Part shown: one piece after another, positions 1 to 8,872 of the stretch | Position numbering within the stretch: the stretch's first letter is position 1 | Layout of the letters: each line of letters begins with the position of its first letter | Assembly (NCBI GenBank): GCA_938038445.1 | Contig: CALHRZ010000023.1 | Span: 48,156-112,155 of the forward strand | DNA length: 64,000 nt | Reading direction: 5' to 3' | Source of the DNA: an uncultured bacterium | Lineage (GTDB): Bacteria > Verrucomicrobiota > Kiritimatiellia > CAIKKV01 | Made by a program: the position numbers and the translations under genes | Notes under the pieces: generated by a model | Seen by the model: only the letters and a program-made list of their open reading frames with translations | Databases searched by the model: none | What the model was told of the DNA's origin: nothing

Positions 1-1
1 G

Positions 2-244
2 AAATATGGAAAACAGATGGTTTTGTTTGGAAACATAGAAGCCTCGGATTTGGAAAATCTTTCTCCTCCAGCGTTCGCAGCAAAGGCACGAAAAGCAGTT
101 TTGGAGGGAACGGCGGGGGAGGGACGGGGTTTTGTACTCATGCCGTCCGCCGCTCCCTATGGCCGAAGAATTTCTTCCTCCACGCTGGAAAACTACCGGA
201 CCTTGATTCGGCTGGCTCATTCGGCGGGCAGGGAAGCGCTGTGA
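2..244 (+). CDS. UroD-like (uroporphyrinogen decarboxylase / corrinoid methyltransferase type) protein, C-terminal fragment
   Basis: The frame is open to the left edge, so only the last 80 or so residues are present. They include a segment GFVLMPSAAPYGRRISSSTL followed by ENYRTLI, which matches the C-terminal end of UroD/MtaA-like proteins (a conserved small-residue strand, then a Pro-rich turn, then a helix with NYRxMI-like residues). In anaerobes such UroD-like proteins often transfer methyl groups between corrinoid proteins rather than make haem; which applies here cannot be judged from the tail. The gene ends with TGA and overlaps the 3' end of the opposite-strand regulator by 28 bp. A DUF1638 gene at 21.3 kb, a family often found with corrinoid methyltransferases, is loosely consistent with the methyltransferase reading. 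Confidence 0.6.
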   Translation, partial: KYGKQMVLFGNIEASDLENLSPPAFAAKARKAVLEGTAGEGRGFVLMPSAAPYGRRISSSTLENYRTLIRLAHSAGREAL

Positions 245-864
245 TCCGCTCTTGCGGAGAATAAACGTTGAGGGGTTAGCGATAAAACGGCCTGGCTGAG
301 AACGTTGGCCAAAGGGTTGGAGGAGTTGTGCAACTCAAAGGTGCCGCGCGGGGAAGCGGCTAAAATTCCACGGCGGCGGAGTTTGGCGGTATGGCGGGCA
401 AGGGCCGGTCGGGAAATGCCGTAAACGATTCGAAGATCTTGGGAGGTTCGGATGCCCCGGTTGAGCGCTCGGAGGATTTCAAGGCGCCGCGGGTGGGTCA
501 ATGCGGTGAGGAGAACGAACGCTTGATCGGCCTCCTGAGTGTCGGCCAGTATTATGGGGAGGGCGGCCAGAATCGGTCCACAAAAGGGAACATTGGAATG
601 AGGCTTTGTGCAGTAATGAACATAGCGCCCGAATCGCTGGGCGGAAAGCAATCCTCGGGCTTCCAAGATTCACAGTGTACGGTTCGCAGAAGCGCCGGAA
701 AGAGCAAATTGGCGAGCAATTGTGCAAACGGTTGTCTCGAACGGCTGTTGAAGAATCCAAGGCAGGATTTTCAATTTTTTTTCGATTCGCCAACGCTCGG
801 CAGGTTCGCCAAAGGGTCGGGGCAAGGGACGGGTCTTCCCCTTTTTCTCGCATAAAATGTCCAT
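217..864 (-). pseudogene. tandem winged-helix (ArsR-type) transcriptional regulator with an in-frame nonsense codon
   Basis: From ATG at 864 one reading frame runs leftward to 217, broken only by TGA at 670-672. Before the stop lies the first part of a winged-helix domain (about residues 30-64); just after it comes ILEARGLLSAQRFGRYVHYC, the typical last helix and wing of an ArsR domain. Restoring CGA (Arg) for TGA gives RTLRILEARGLL, the standard recognition-helix continuation, so a single C-to-T change explains the break. A second winged-helix domain follows (ALTHPRRLEILRALNRG and a recognition helix near SRPALARHTAKLRRRGI). The frame is intact on both sides, suggesting a recent mutation, a sequencing error, or reinitiation at a codon near 666. 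TGA is an ordinary stop in many neighbouring genes, so recoding is unlikely. The palindrome at 889-908 sits 25 bp upstream of the start, where an autoregulatory operator would be. Confidence 0.72.
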
Positions 865-888
865 TCCATTATCGTCCGGATGAAAGTA

Positions 889-908
889 TCACACTTTCGA
901 AAGTGTGA
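889..908. promoter_or_regulatory. perfect 20-bp palindrome, putative operator (site 1)
   Basis: TCACACTTTCGAAAGTGTGA reads the same on both strands. It lies between the divergent regulator pseudogene (start 864) and the glycine-rich protein gene (start 1210). It is followed by GAGACAAA, which also follows site 4 at 42899. The core TCACACTT-N4-AAGTGTGA recurs at 24221, 35348 and, with one mismatch, 42899, always between divergent genes. This fits a dimeric regulator site; a repetitive extragenic element is the alternative. Confidence 0.6.
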
Positions 909-1209
909 GACAAATCTCCCTGAAAAAATCGCTCCGAAACGCGATTGGCCGCCCCGTAAACCAAATCAGGAAAGGGATAACCGCAAAGGGCAAATAAACA
1001 AGCCACCGTTCTCCCGCCGGATTCCACCTTCCAAAAGCACTTCCGCACAATAAACGTGCCACGCTTTAAGAAAACTGCAAAAAAAGATTCCTCCCAAAGA
1101 CGATCTCGAAAGCCCCGCCGTTTACAAAACCGTTATCTTTTTTATTGCCCATTTCCCCAAAAAAATATACTTGTACGGAGGGCGGTGTCAAATAACCAGG
1201 AGGATGATC

Positions 1210-4209
1210 ATGCAGTCAATACGTGTCAGAGGGCTTGCTTTTCTTTTCGCAACACTCGGATGCGTCCATCAATTGCTGGGAGATACGGTCATCTGGGTCG
1301 GCGGATTCGGCAACTGGAACGACCCTAACAAATGGACAAATACCAGCGGAATCGCAATGGTGCCTGGCGATGGCGACACGGCCATGATTCTCACAGCCGG
1401 CTCTTCCGTTCGAGTGGACACGGCCACCGCAGAGTTGTCCCTTTTCCGAATGACGACCGGAATTCTCGTCTTTTCCAATTGGAACACACGTCTTTCCGCC
1501 GCCGACATCCGGATTGAAGGAGGCACGGTGACACTACCCAACGCCTTCACCTGGCTAGAACCCTCCAACCGGATCTGGTTGGCGGCTGGAACCAATTTCT
1601 TTCTTGCTTCCAATGCTACTCTGAACGCCAACTTCAAAGGGTATGCCACCACCAACGGTCCGGGTGGCGGCATTTCGCAATCAGGAGGCGGAAGCGGGGC
1701 AGGTCATGGAGGATGGGGAGGTCGAAACGCACCCAATAACCGAGGAGGAAGCCCCTACAACGATCCGACAGCCCCGATCGCTCCTGGCAGCGGAGGCGGA
1801 CATACTTCCTATGGAGGCGCCGGCGGCGGGGCCGTCTTCATTGATGCCTCCAATGCCGTCGTTTCCATCCATGGCACCATCACCGCGAACGGTCAGTCCG
1901 GAACCACCACGCATGGGGGCGGGGGATCGGGCGGTTCGATTTACATTCTCTGCAAACGATTCCAGGGAAGCACGAATGGTCTCCTTCGGGTTCGAGGAGG
2001 TAATGGTGTGGCAGGAGGAGGAGGAGGAGCCGGGGGCCGAATCGCAGTGGTTTATGACCCTGCCGAACAGGCGACAATCCCAAACCCCGGCGTTCGAATG
2101 GACGGCTACCCCGGTCGAACCGAAACTATTCGTGTGCGCATCGGAGAATCCGGAACAGGGTATTACCCCGACACGCGGTTTATAACTCCCACGCTGGATG
2201 GAGGTCTATTTTATGATGTTCGTCTCATAATCCCCAATTTCACCAATTGGAGCGTTCACGATCTGATTGTCAGTAACTGCCTTGTTCATTTTGTTCACTC
2301 CAACTTTGTTCTCATTGTCTCCAACAATGCCCAGTTTTATAACGGCGGGATCGGTCTTCAGGGCAACGCCGAATTTCATGTGGCGGGTTCATTCGTCATG
2401 ACCAACAAGGGCTTTCTCCAACTTTCGGCAGGTCCGACCAATGGTATCGCCCCTTACTACGGCGCACTTCTTTCCGTAACCGGCGATATGCGGTTGGAAA
2501 ACAACTCCTGGGTCTATTCGATTTCCGACGGCACCAATGGGGGATCCCCTGTGTTCCGCATGGCAAACCTTTTTATCTCCACCAACAGTGGTTTCGATGC
2601 CAGTGAATGGGGTTTCCAGCCGACTTACGGCCCAGGAGCCGGCGCCACATATTCCACCTCTGGAGGTGGCGCAGGCTATGGAGGGTTCGGTGGCTGCTTC
2701 GCAGGCGGTGCGCAACAAGGGCCTGTGTACGGAGACCCCGCTTTCCCTGAATACTGCGGTAGCGGCGCCGGCAACGCTACATTGAGCGGCGCCGGCGGGG
2801 GGCTCATTCGGATCGAAGCGCCCAACGGAACCGTCACTCTCCACGGTTCCCTGCTCGCGAATGGCCAAGGCTCCCTCTATACCCATGGCGGGGGCGGTTC
2901 GGGCGGCGGCATTCTCGTGATCTGCTCGAATATCGCCGGCAGTTCGACCGGCCTCATCCGCGCCCGCGGAGCAGCGGGTAACTTAAACGGTGGGGGAGGC
3001 GGCGGCGGAAGGATTGCCATCCTTTATAATCCAACCGCTCAGGGAGGCCTTTGGCCCGGTATTCGCTTGGATGTGCGTCGTGGGGATGACCCCGCACCTG
3101 GTCGTGGGTACGGCCGAAGCAGCGAAGATGGAACCGTCTGGTTACCTGACACTGCTATTCTTTCGCCTACCATGATCGAGGGACGACTCCAAAACACGCG
3201 GCTTCTAATTGGAAATGTTGATTCCTGGTCTCCTTCTTCACTTTTCGTCAGCAATTGTTCCTTCGTGTTGGAACAAACGAATTTTGCCCTGTCGGTCGGC
3301 GGCCCGATGACCATTCTAAACGGGAGTGTCGGTCTCAAAGGAGATTTTCGCATCACCGTCAGTGAGGATCTCATTCTGTCCAATTCCGCCTCCCTCAACC
3401 TCTATGGCGGTCCGACCAACGGACTTTCAACCGACTACAGTGGCTTAGTCCAGATTGGTGGGTCTGCTGTTGTTTCTTCGGGTTGTTGGGTTAATATTTT
3501 TTCGGACTGGCAAGAAGCGGGAACGCCATTTTTCCGCGCTCACTATCTTCGCATCGCGCCCAATGCCGGTTTCAATGCATCTGGAACCGGTTTTCGTTCC
3601 GGTTTGGGGTATGGGGCAGGGACTTCAAATGGGGGGGGAGGATATGGAGGGAAAGGGGGTGGAGGAAATGCGACTTCTTACAATGGCGGTCCGACCTATG
3701 GCAGTCGTTACACCCCTCTACATGCCGGGAGTGGAGGGCAGAATGCGAGCTTGGGCGCCCCAGGCGGAGGTTTGATCCGCATCGAAACGAGCGGGCCCTT
3801 TCTCCTTGGGGGATCGCTCCTGGCAAACGGAGATAGTGGATATAGCGTTCATGGCGGGGGCGGTTCGGGCGGTGGCATCTTTGTTCGATGCGCGACTTTT
3901 CAGGGAACTCCCTCCGCCGTCCTGTCGGCAAAAGGCGGAAATCGTAACGGAACATACAATGGAGGGGGAGGGGGAGGAGGCCGAATCGCCGTGTGGATCG
4001 GCGTTTCACAAAATCAGATGGATGCGTATATCGCCGATGGGTCAGGCCGCGTCATGGAAACGAATGCCCCTCCCGGATGGGAAGGAACGCTTTCCGTCAC
4101 CAACGGGTCGGGATTTTACGATCCCCCTTCCACTCGTGCAGCGGAACCGGGAACGGCCTCGTTCTTTGTGTCAACCGCTGTGCCCGGTACGTTGATGATC
4201 CTTCGGTAA
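1210..4209 (+). CDS. secreted glycine-rich triple-repeat surface protein (paralogue A)
   Basis: Start chosen at ATG 1210 because AGGAGG (1198-1203) lies six bases upstream and the next residues form a signal peptide (MQSIRVRGLAFLFATLGC, then about six residues before DTVIWVGG). The 999-residue protein begins with a module rich in W/N/P/G (GNWNDPNKW ... VPGDGD), like the start of autotransporter-type beta-helical passengers. Three repeats of about 323 residues follow; each has a beta-strand part (NNSWVYSISDGTNGGSP-like) and a glycine-rich block (nucleotides about 1660-2040, 2625-3015, 3595-3990) closing with GGGGxGGRIAV. The protein ends in PGTLMILR. The protein at 9051-12503 has the same architecture and tail. 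Role unknown; an adhesin, sheath or S-layer-like surface protein is a guess. The palindrome at 889-908 lies upstream. Confidence 0.8.
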   Translation: MQSIRVRGLAFLFATLGCVHQLLGDTVIWVGGFGNWNDPNKWTNTSGIAMVPGDGDTAMILTAGSSVRVDTATAELSLFRMTTGILVFSNWNTRLSAADIRIEGGTVTLPNAFTWLEPSNRIWLAAGTNFFLASNATLNANFKGYATTNGPGGGISQSGGGSGAGHGGWGGRNAPNNRGGSPYNDPTAPIAPGSGGGHTSYGGAGGGAVFIDASNAVVSIHGTITANGQSGTTTHGGGGSGGSIYILCKRFQGSTNGLLRVRGGNGVAGGGGGAGGRIAVVYDPAEQATIPNPGVRMDGYPGRTETIRVRIGESGTGYYPDTRFITPTLDGGLFYDVRLIIPNFTNWSVHDLIVSNCLVHFVHSNFVLIVSNNAQFYNGGIGLQGNAEFHVAGSFVMTNKGFLQLSAGPTNGIAPYYGALLSVTGDMRLENNSWVYSISDGTNGGSPVFRMANLFISTNSGFDASEWGFQPTYGPGAGATYSTSGGGAGYGGFGGCFAGGAQQGPVYGDPAFPEYCGSGAGNATLSGAGGGLIRIEAPNGTVTLHGSLLANGQGSLYTHGGGGSGGGILVICSNIAGSSTGLIRARGAAGNLNGGGGGGGRIAILYNPTAQGGLWPGIRLDVRRGDDPAPGRGYGRSSEDGTVWLPDTAILSPTMIEGRLQNTRLLIGNVDSWSPSSLFVSNCSFVLEQTNFALSVGGPMTILNGSVGLKGDFRITVSEDLILSNSASLNLYGGPTNGLSTDYSGLVQIGGSAVVSSGCWVNIFSDWQEAGTPFFRAHYLRIAPNAGFNASGTGFRSGLGYGAGTSNGGGGYGGKGGGGNATSYNGGPTYGSRYTPLHAGSGGQNASLGAPGGGLIRIETSGPFLLGGSLLANGDSGYSVHGGGGSGGGIFVRCATFQGTPSAVLSAKGGNRNGTYNGGGGGGGRIAVWIGVSQNQMDAYIADGSGRVMETNAPPGWEGTLSVTNGSGFYDPPSTRAAEPGTASFFVSTAVPGTLMILR

Positions 4210-4267
4210 AAATGGGTGTTATGATTTGGGATGAAACATTCGAATCGAAACGTTATTCTTCCCGCTG

Positions 4268-5185
4268 ATGAGTCTTGTTATCGAACGATCGGTTAAGCCC
4301 ACCCTGACGCCGTTTGGTCTCCATATAGGGGATACGTTCCGTTTGCAGCTTCGAAGCGGCCGCCTTTGGGAAATGACGCTTCTGGCCACCCGCGCCCGTA
4401 TCCTTGCCCGCGACTTCAATCGCCTTCATTCCTATCACGACCCCAGCCATGACAGCGGGGACATTTCCGCCTATGGTTTTACCGCCCTCGTCCGGATCAA
4501 TGGCCGGGAGTATGAACTCCGCCGAGAAGTCGGGACCCAGAAAAGTTTTGATGAGCCCGCACGGATCGAGGGCGTCTGCCTCTGGCTCGACGCCGTCGCC
4601 AGCATCTTCCGCGACGCGGGCGGTTTCATGGCAGAAAAGGACTGGAAGGGCGGGTGGATCTGCAAGCCGTCCCAAGCGGCGCGTTTCGCCGTGCAAGAAG
4701 AAGGACTTTCCCTCTGCCCCGAACCTCTTCATCCCTGGTACCCCAACGAGTCCGGCCGTCCGAACATCAGCCAGTGCTACGACGGCGAAGACTGCTGGAT
4801 GGGGCCTTACAACGGCGCCTCGGCCCATTGCGGGCTGGACCTCAACATGCCCAAGGGAACCGTTCTGACTGCGCCCTTCGATCTGGATTGTCACGAGATG
4901 TTCAATACCTTAGCCGCCGGTTTCGACAACAACCGTTGGCGCGGCGTCCGGCGTTGGCCCGACGGATCGGAATGGCGTATTCAAACCCATCATTTGATCG
5001 AAATGATCGTTCCAGAACGAACCCCATTGAAGGCTGGAACCCCTTACGCGACAACGGCCGGCGTTCGTGTTGGATTGCATCCCCATACCCATTTCATGTT
5101 TCAAATTACCGAACAGGGCGGTCAATATTGGCTTGATCCCTGGATTGTTTTCTGGGCTGTCTTTCGATCCACAAACCCCGCATGA
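4268..5185 (+). CDS. M23/LytM-like metallopeptidase-fold protein
   Basis: 305 residues with no signal peptide. Residues 187-207 read HCGLDLNMPKGTVLTAP, matching the M23 pattern H-x-G-x-D ... P-x-G-T-x-V-x-A. Later come His241/His242 and H273-T-H275 (HTHF), matching the second and third LytM metal or catalytic elements, so all usual zinc-site positions (H187, D191, H275) and the catalytic His are present. The N-terminal 150 residues are unfamiliar. Classical M23 enzymes cut peptidoglycan cross-bridges outside the cytoplasm, but the lack of an export signal and the large N-terminal part make the substrate uncertain. It starts 58 bp after the glycine-rich gene and 10 bp before the aminotransferase gene, probably in one transcription unit. 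Confidence 0.55.
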   Translation: MSLVIERSVKPTLTPFGLHIGDTFRLQLRSGRLWEMTLLATRARILARDFNRLHSYHDPSHDSGDISAYGFTALVRINGREYELRREVGTQKSFDEPARIEGVCLWLDAVASIFRDAGGFMAEKDWKGGWICKPSQAARFAVQEEGLSLCPEPLHPWYPNESGRPNISQCYDGEDCWMGPYNGASAHCGLDLNMPKGTVLTAPFDLDCHEMFNTLAAGFDNNRWRGVRRWPDGSEWRIQTHHLIEMIVPERTPLKAGTPYATTAGVRVGLHPHTHFMFQITEQGGQYWLDPWIVFWAVFRSTNPA

Positions 5186-5195
5186 GGAAGTTCCG

Positions 5196-6386
5196 ATGTA
5201 CAGAGCCGGCCAGGAAGAGATTGACGAAATCGCGAAAGTGATCCATTCCAAGATGTGGTTTCGGTCGGGGGATCCTGCGGCAGGCCATTTGCAAGAGGTG
5301 GTTCGCTTCGAACAGGAATGGGCGGAAACGATCGGAACAAAATATGCCCTTCTCATGTCCGGAGGCGGCACAGCCGCCCTCGTCTGCGGATTGGCGGGCT
5401 TGGGAATCGGGCCGGGCGACGAGGTCATTGTCCCCGCCTACACGTGGATGGCAACCGCCACCGCCGTTCTCGCCGTCGGCGCCATTCCGGTGCTTGCGGA
5501 AGTGGATGAAACGATGGCGCTCGATCCGGCGGATTTCGAGCGGAAAATCGGCCCCGCCGTCAAAGCGGTTATTCCCGTGCATATGTTGGGCCGCCCCGCC
5601 AATCTCAAAGCGATCCTCCGAATCGCGCGCAAACACGGCGTTAAGGTGCTTGAGGACTCCTGTCAGATGGTGGGGGGGGCCTACAAAGGGCGTCGAACCG
5701 GCAGTTGGGGGGATGCCGGAGCCTTCAGTTTCAACTATTTCAAAATCATTTCCTCTGGAGGAGAAGGCGGCGTTCTGGTCACAAATGACCGCTCCATTTT
5801 CGAAACAGCGTTTGTATTCCACGATTCCGGTTCCGCTTTCCGCCCGCAAGCCGGTTCGCTTTCCATCCCGATCTTTGTGGCCCAGCAGTACCGGGCCGAT
5901 GAAGTCATGGGAGCGATTGCGCGTGTCCAAAGGACGCGGCTCGATGGCATTCTGGCCGATCTCCGCCGCATTCGAAAGACGGTCGAGACCGAAATGACGG
6001 GTTTCCGAAAAGTTCGCATTGCGCCGAATAACGATCCCGAAGGAGATTGCGGGGTTTGTGTGGCGTTTCGATTCCGAAATGAGGCGGACGCCCGTGCGTT
6101 CAAAAACTCCCCTGGCGTGGAGGGTTATGTGGGAATAGACCACGGCAAGCACGTCTATACGCAATGGACGCCCCTTCGGGAAAAGCGGATCATGCACCGA
6201 AAGGATATGAACCCTTTCTACTTCCGAAAAAACAGGGGATTGCGCGCCGATTACAGTGAAGACGTTTGTCCTCGCACTCTCGATTTTCTCCGGCGGACTG
6301 TCTTCGTTATGCTTCATCCCGACTGGACGGAGGATCAAGTCGGGAAGAAGATCCATGCCTTGCGATCGGCCGCTGCTGCGATCTAG
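5196..6386 (+). CDS. DegT/DnrJ/EryC1/StrS-family PLP-dependent sugar aminotransferase
   Basis: Start chosen at ATG 5196 (MYRAGQEEID) behind GAGGAAG; the frame extends upstream but those codons overlap the preceding gene. The 396-residue protein has the family layout: SGGGTAAL near residue 55 (phosphate loop), DEVIVPAYTWMATATAV at 75-91, D154 in LEDSCQMVGG (PLP-ring contact), and the likely Schiff-base Lys183 in FNYFKIISSGGEGG. Such enzymes aminate nucleotide-linked keto-sugars or scyllo-inosose for surface glycans or natural products. No other nucleotide-sugar genes lie nearby, so the substrate is unknown. The last four bases overlap the end of the convergent DUF4838 gene. Confidence 0.85.
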   Translation: MYRAGQEEIDEIAKVIHSKMWFRSGDPAAGHLQEVVRFEQEWAETIGTKYALLMSGGGTAALVCGLAGLGIGPGDEVIVPAYTWMATATAVLAVGAIPVLAEVDETMALDPADFERKIGPAVKAVIPVHMLGRPANLKAILRIARKHGVKVLEDSCQMVGGAYKGRRTGSWGDAGAFSFNYFKIISSGGEGGVLVTNDRSIFETAFVFHDSGSAFRPQAGSLSIPIFVAQQYRADEVMGAIARVQRTRLDGILADLRRIRKTVETEMTGFRKVRIAPNNDPEGDCGVCVAFRFRNEADARAFKNSPGVEGYVGIDHGKHVYTQWTPLREKRIMHRKDMNPFYFRKNRGLRADYSEDVCPRTLDFLRRTVFVMLHPDWTEDQVGKKIHALRSAAAAI

Positions 6387-8872
6387 GGATTTCGGATCGG
6401 CTCCCGCTCGCCGCCTGGAAGAATCCGATAGGGAAGGTCCTCGTTCGGAGCGGACTTTTCGAGCCGTGGGCCGGCGAAGACGAAACAGGGATAGAGAATT
6501 CCTCCCAGCCACAGCTCGTTGCACCAGGATCGCTGAATGACCTGCAGGGCGACCAAATTCCGCCCGTTTCGTTTGACGTGGGGCGTTAAGTCGAACACGT
6601 TCGGGTAGTAATAGGCTCGTTTGCTGTTTCCGACATAGGCGCCGTTGCACCACACGTGCACTTCATCTTCCGCTCCACCGACAAAAAAACCGATCCCCTC
6701 GCCAGGGGACACTTCGGGAAGATCGAACCCGATGCGATACCAAACAGCGCCCTGCCGATAAGGCCCGAGCCCCTGCGCGTCCCACGTCGTGGACCAGGTC
6801 CGGGTGCGGAGACGGTCCCGATCGGACTGTTCGGGATGGTAAAATCCCATGAACTGTCCCATGACATGCGGGTCCAGAATGGTCGGCAGCTCGTCGGGGA
6901 CAGGATACACAATGCGATAATTGCCGGTGGAATATTTAACCGCCGAGTCGATGAAAGGCCCCAAAAAGAGACGCGTCAGATAGGTGCGCCCGATGGTGGA
7001 TACAATCTGAGGATTTTTCTCGAGATATCGGTCGTGATGAGCCACCAGGGCTTCATAAGCCGCCTGAGCGGCCGTAAAATCGAACCGGCCGATGGCCTCG
7101 CGAAAGTCCAGATAGAGTTCGAGCGCTCGGACAGGCTGCGTGAAATAATCAAGATTGCGGCGGTGAAATTCGTCCCAGACCGCCTTCTCGGCCTGGGTGA
7201 AGAGGGTACGGGCACGGGCAACAAACTCCCGGGTGAAGATGAGATGAACGGCGCCGAAACTGCCGGCTTCGTGTCCGGCGGATTCCTGGGTTTCGACGAG
7301 CAGCAAATAATACTGTTCCATAAAGGGGGCGCCCGGGCCGAACGCGAGTTGACAGTACCGCTTGAGAGCCTCCCGCCAATCGAGGGTAATGTCCCACCCC
7401 ATCCGAGCCATCAGGTAGTCGTGCGGTCCGTTGATTCCGTACGCCTTGTCCTGCTGATTGTTGTGGCCGATAACACCGATCCGGTGGTAGAAGGGGAGGT
7501 CCTGCCCCCAGATTTTGAGTTTGCTATAAGGCATGACGTTTTCGGCCAGATTCCAGTTGTACCCATAGAAGGAGAGGGGATTGCCTTGTTCGGAATGGAG
7601 TTTGCCCCACTGTTCCAGAATGTGGCGGTAGTAGGTGCGGGTCGCACTTCGGGGATCGAGCAGGCTGTGATAGCGCGAGTAGGTGATGTCCGCGATGTTG
7701 ACCGTCAGGCGGGGGTGGGGCTTGTACCGCATCGGATAATCGGCATGGGCGCCGTAGAGATACATCCCAAGGTAAAGATTGGGAAACTCTTTCTCGAGCC
7801 GTTCCAGCACCGTGTTGATGTAGAGAACCAGCTCGTCGGTGTGATCCCGTTCTCCGGTCACGGGGTCCACCCGCCCCGACCCCGCCGCCAAGGATTCCGG
7901 CGATTCGGAAAAACCGCCGCCATCATTGGCAGAAATGCTGAAAGCGACGGCATAGTCGTTGGGCCAGTTATTGCGACGGAAGGTTTCCCGGATATCTTCG
8001 ACTGTCATTTCAATTACGCCCGGATGGGTCGGTTCCAGTTGCGACCAATTCCGTTCCCAGGTGCCATCCGGTTTTCGGCTGAGGGCCCTCATCTCGGGAT
8101 TTTCTTCCAGCCGTTTTTTGTTCTTCGTTATGAGCGCATTCCAATAGTGTCCGCCTTCCATGAATTTGGGGTGGCGGCGGTCTCGGAATTGCGTTTGCTG
8201 CTGGCGGATTTTCCACAGTTCGTATTCCGCCAATTGTTCGGGCGCTGCCCACGCCGTACTGATCCAGGGGGAACGGATTTCAAAAGCGGGTTTTTTTGCC
8301 GCATCGAGCGGGCGAACGGTTAGCCGTTCGACGCGGGGAATGACCTCGCCTTCGGGACCGGGGAAAATCCAGTCACATCCTACTTCGCGGAGAAATTCAT
8401 AGATGCCGTGCGCCGTGCCGTAAAAGCTTTCGCCTGCAATCAGAACGCGTCCTTCTTTTGTGAGAAGGCGGAATGATTCCTTCATGACCGTCTCATGCCG
8501 GGGAGCCGCTCCCAGACGAACGGCTGGGGGGCCGAGGACGATGGCGGGAACCGGCAAGGAGGAAAGCGTGGAAGCGTCCAAAATCGGAGGACGTTTCCCG
8601 GTCATTTTTTCGAGATGATAGAGCAAGTCATTGATTACCTTGACTTGGAGTTCCTGAAGACGCCGTGCTTCCCGTTCTTCTTCGGAAAAGGCGCGTCGGA
8701 CCGAGGGCGGAAGATCCGGTAAAGAGGGTGCCCATGGGCCTTCGATTACAAGGGGGGCGATAGGGCGTCCTTTTTCGAACAGAACGATTTCTTGGCTCAT
8801 GAGGTTTTCCTTCGCGGTTCCAAGGACGGTGCCAGTGAGTATCGTTAAAAATGTTTTTTTCATGGGGTGCAT
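6383..8872 (-). CDS. DUF4838-family protein (glycoside hydrolase-like) with C-terminal jelly-roll domain
   Basis: 829 residues from ATG 8872, preceded by GAGGAAAG. The N-terminus (MHPMKKTFLTILTGTVLGTA) may be a signal peptide, but it is short. Residues about 60-170 resemble the N-terminal domain of alpha-glucuronidase-like enzymes (VINDLLYHLEKMTGKRPPIL ... GTAHGIYEFLREVGCDWIFPG), followed by a TIM-barrel-like DUF4838 region (YLYGAHADYPMRYKPHPRL, NIADITYSRYH). The last 130 residues resemble a galactose-binding or beta-galactosidase jelly roll (WYRIGFDLPE ... DEVHVWCNGAYVGNS). Family knowledge: DUF4838 proteins occur in polysaccharide-utilising bacteria, and catalysis is unproven for most. It lies convergent to the aminotransferase and downstream of the second glycine-rich gene. 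Confidence 0.75.
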   Translation of the reverse strand: MHPMKKTFLTILTGTVLGTAKENLMSQEIVLFEKGRPIAPLVIEGPWAPSLPDLPPSVRRAFSEEEREARRLQELQVKVINDLLYHLEKMTGKRPPILDASTLSSLPVPAIVLGPPAVRLGAAPRHETVMKESFRLLTKEGRVLIAGESFYGTAHGIYEFLREVGCDWIFPGPEGEVIPRVERLTVRPLDAAKKPAFEIRSPWISTAWAAPEQLAEYELWKIRQQQTQFRDRRHPKFMEGGHYWNALITKNKKRLEENPEMRALSRKPDGTWERNWSQLEPTHPGVIEMTVEDIRETFRRNNWPNDYAVAFSISANDGGGFSESPESLAAGSGRVDPVTGERDHTDELVLYINTVLERLEKEFPNLYLGMYLYGAHADYPMRYKPHPRLTVNIADITYSRYHSLLDPRSATRTYYRHILEQWGKLHSEQGNPLSFYGYNWNLAENVMPYSKLKIWGQDLPFYHRIGVIGHNNQQDKAYGINGPHDYLMARMGWDITLDWREALKRYCQLAFGPGAPFMEQYYLLLVETQESAGHEAGSFGAVHLIFTREFVARARTLFTQAEKAVWDEFHRRNLDYFTQPVRALELYLDFREAIGRFDFTAAQAAYEALVAHHDRYLEKNPQIVSTIGRTYLTRLFLGPFIDSAVKYSTGNYRIVYPVPDELPTILDPHVMGQFMGFYHPEQSDRDRLRTRTWSTTWDAQGLGPYRQGAVWYRIGFDLPEVSPGEGIGFFVGGAEDEVHVWCNGAYVGNSKRAYYYPNVFDLTPHVKRNGRNLVALQVIQRSWCNELWLGGILYPCFVFAGPRLEKSAPNEDLPYRILPGGEREPIRNP

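Noticed and set aside
670..672. UGA recoding (as Gly, Trp or Arg) to explain the regulator's in-frame TGA
   Set aside because: Many intact neighbouring genes (trpA-trpG, aroC, murG, tatD) end in TGA exactly where family length predicts, so TGA is a normal stop here.
889..908. Palindromes as Rho-independent terminators
   Set aside because: They lie between divergent starts, where no transcript ends, and have no T-tract at the expected position.
1660..3990. GGAGGxGGx-rich DNA taken as a tandem DNA repeat or CRISPR-like array
   Set aside because: The periodicity comes from Gly codons in a long translated repeat; units are not identical and there are no spacers.
5106..6653. 515-codon open frame on the minus strand
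   Set aside because: Antisense to the aminotransferase gene, no signal or family match.
6656..8323. 555-codon open frame on the plus strand
   Set aside because: It lies antisense to the DUF4838 gene, has no family features, and reflects the GC-rich codon bias of that gene.
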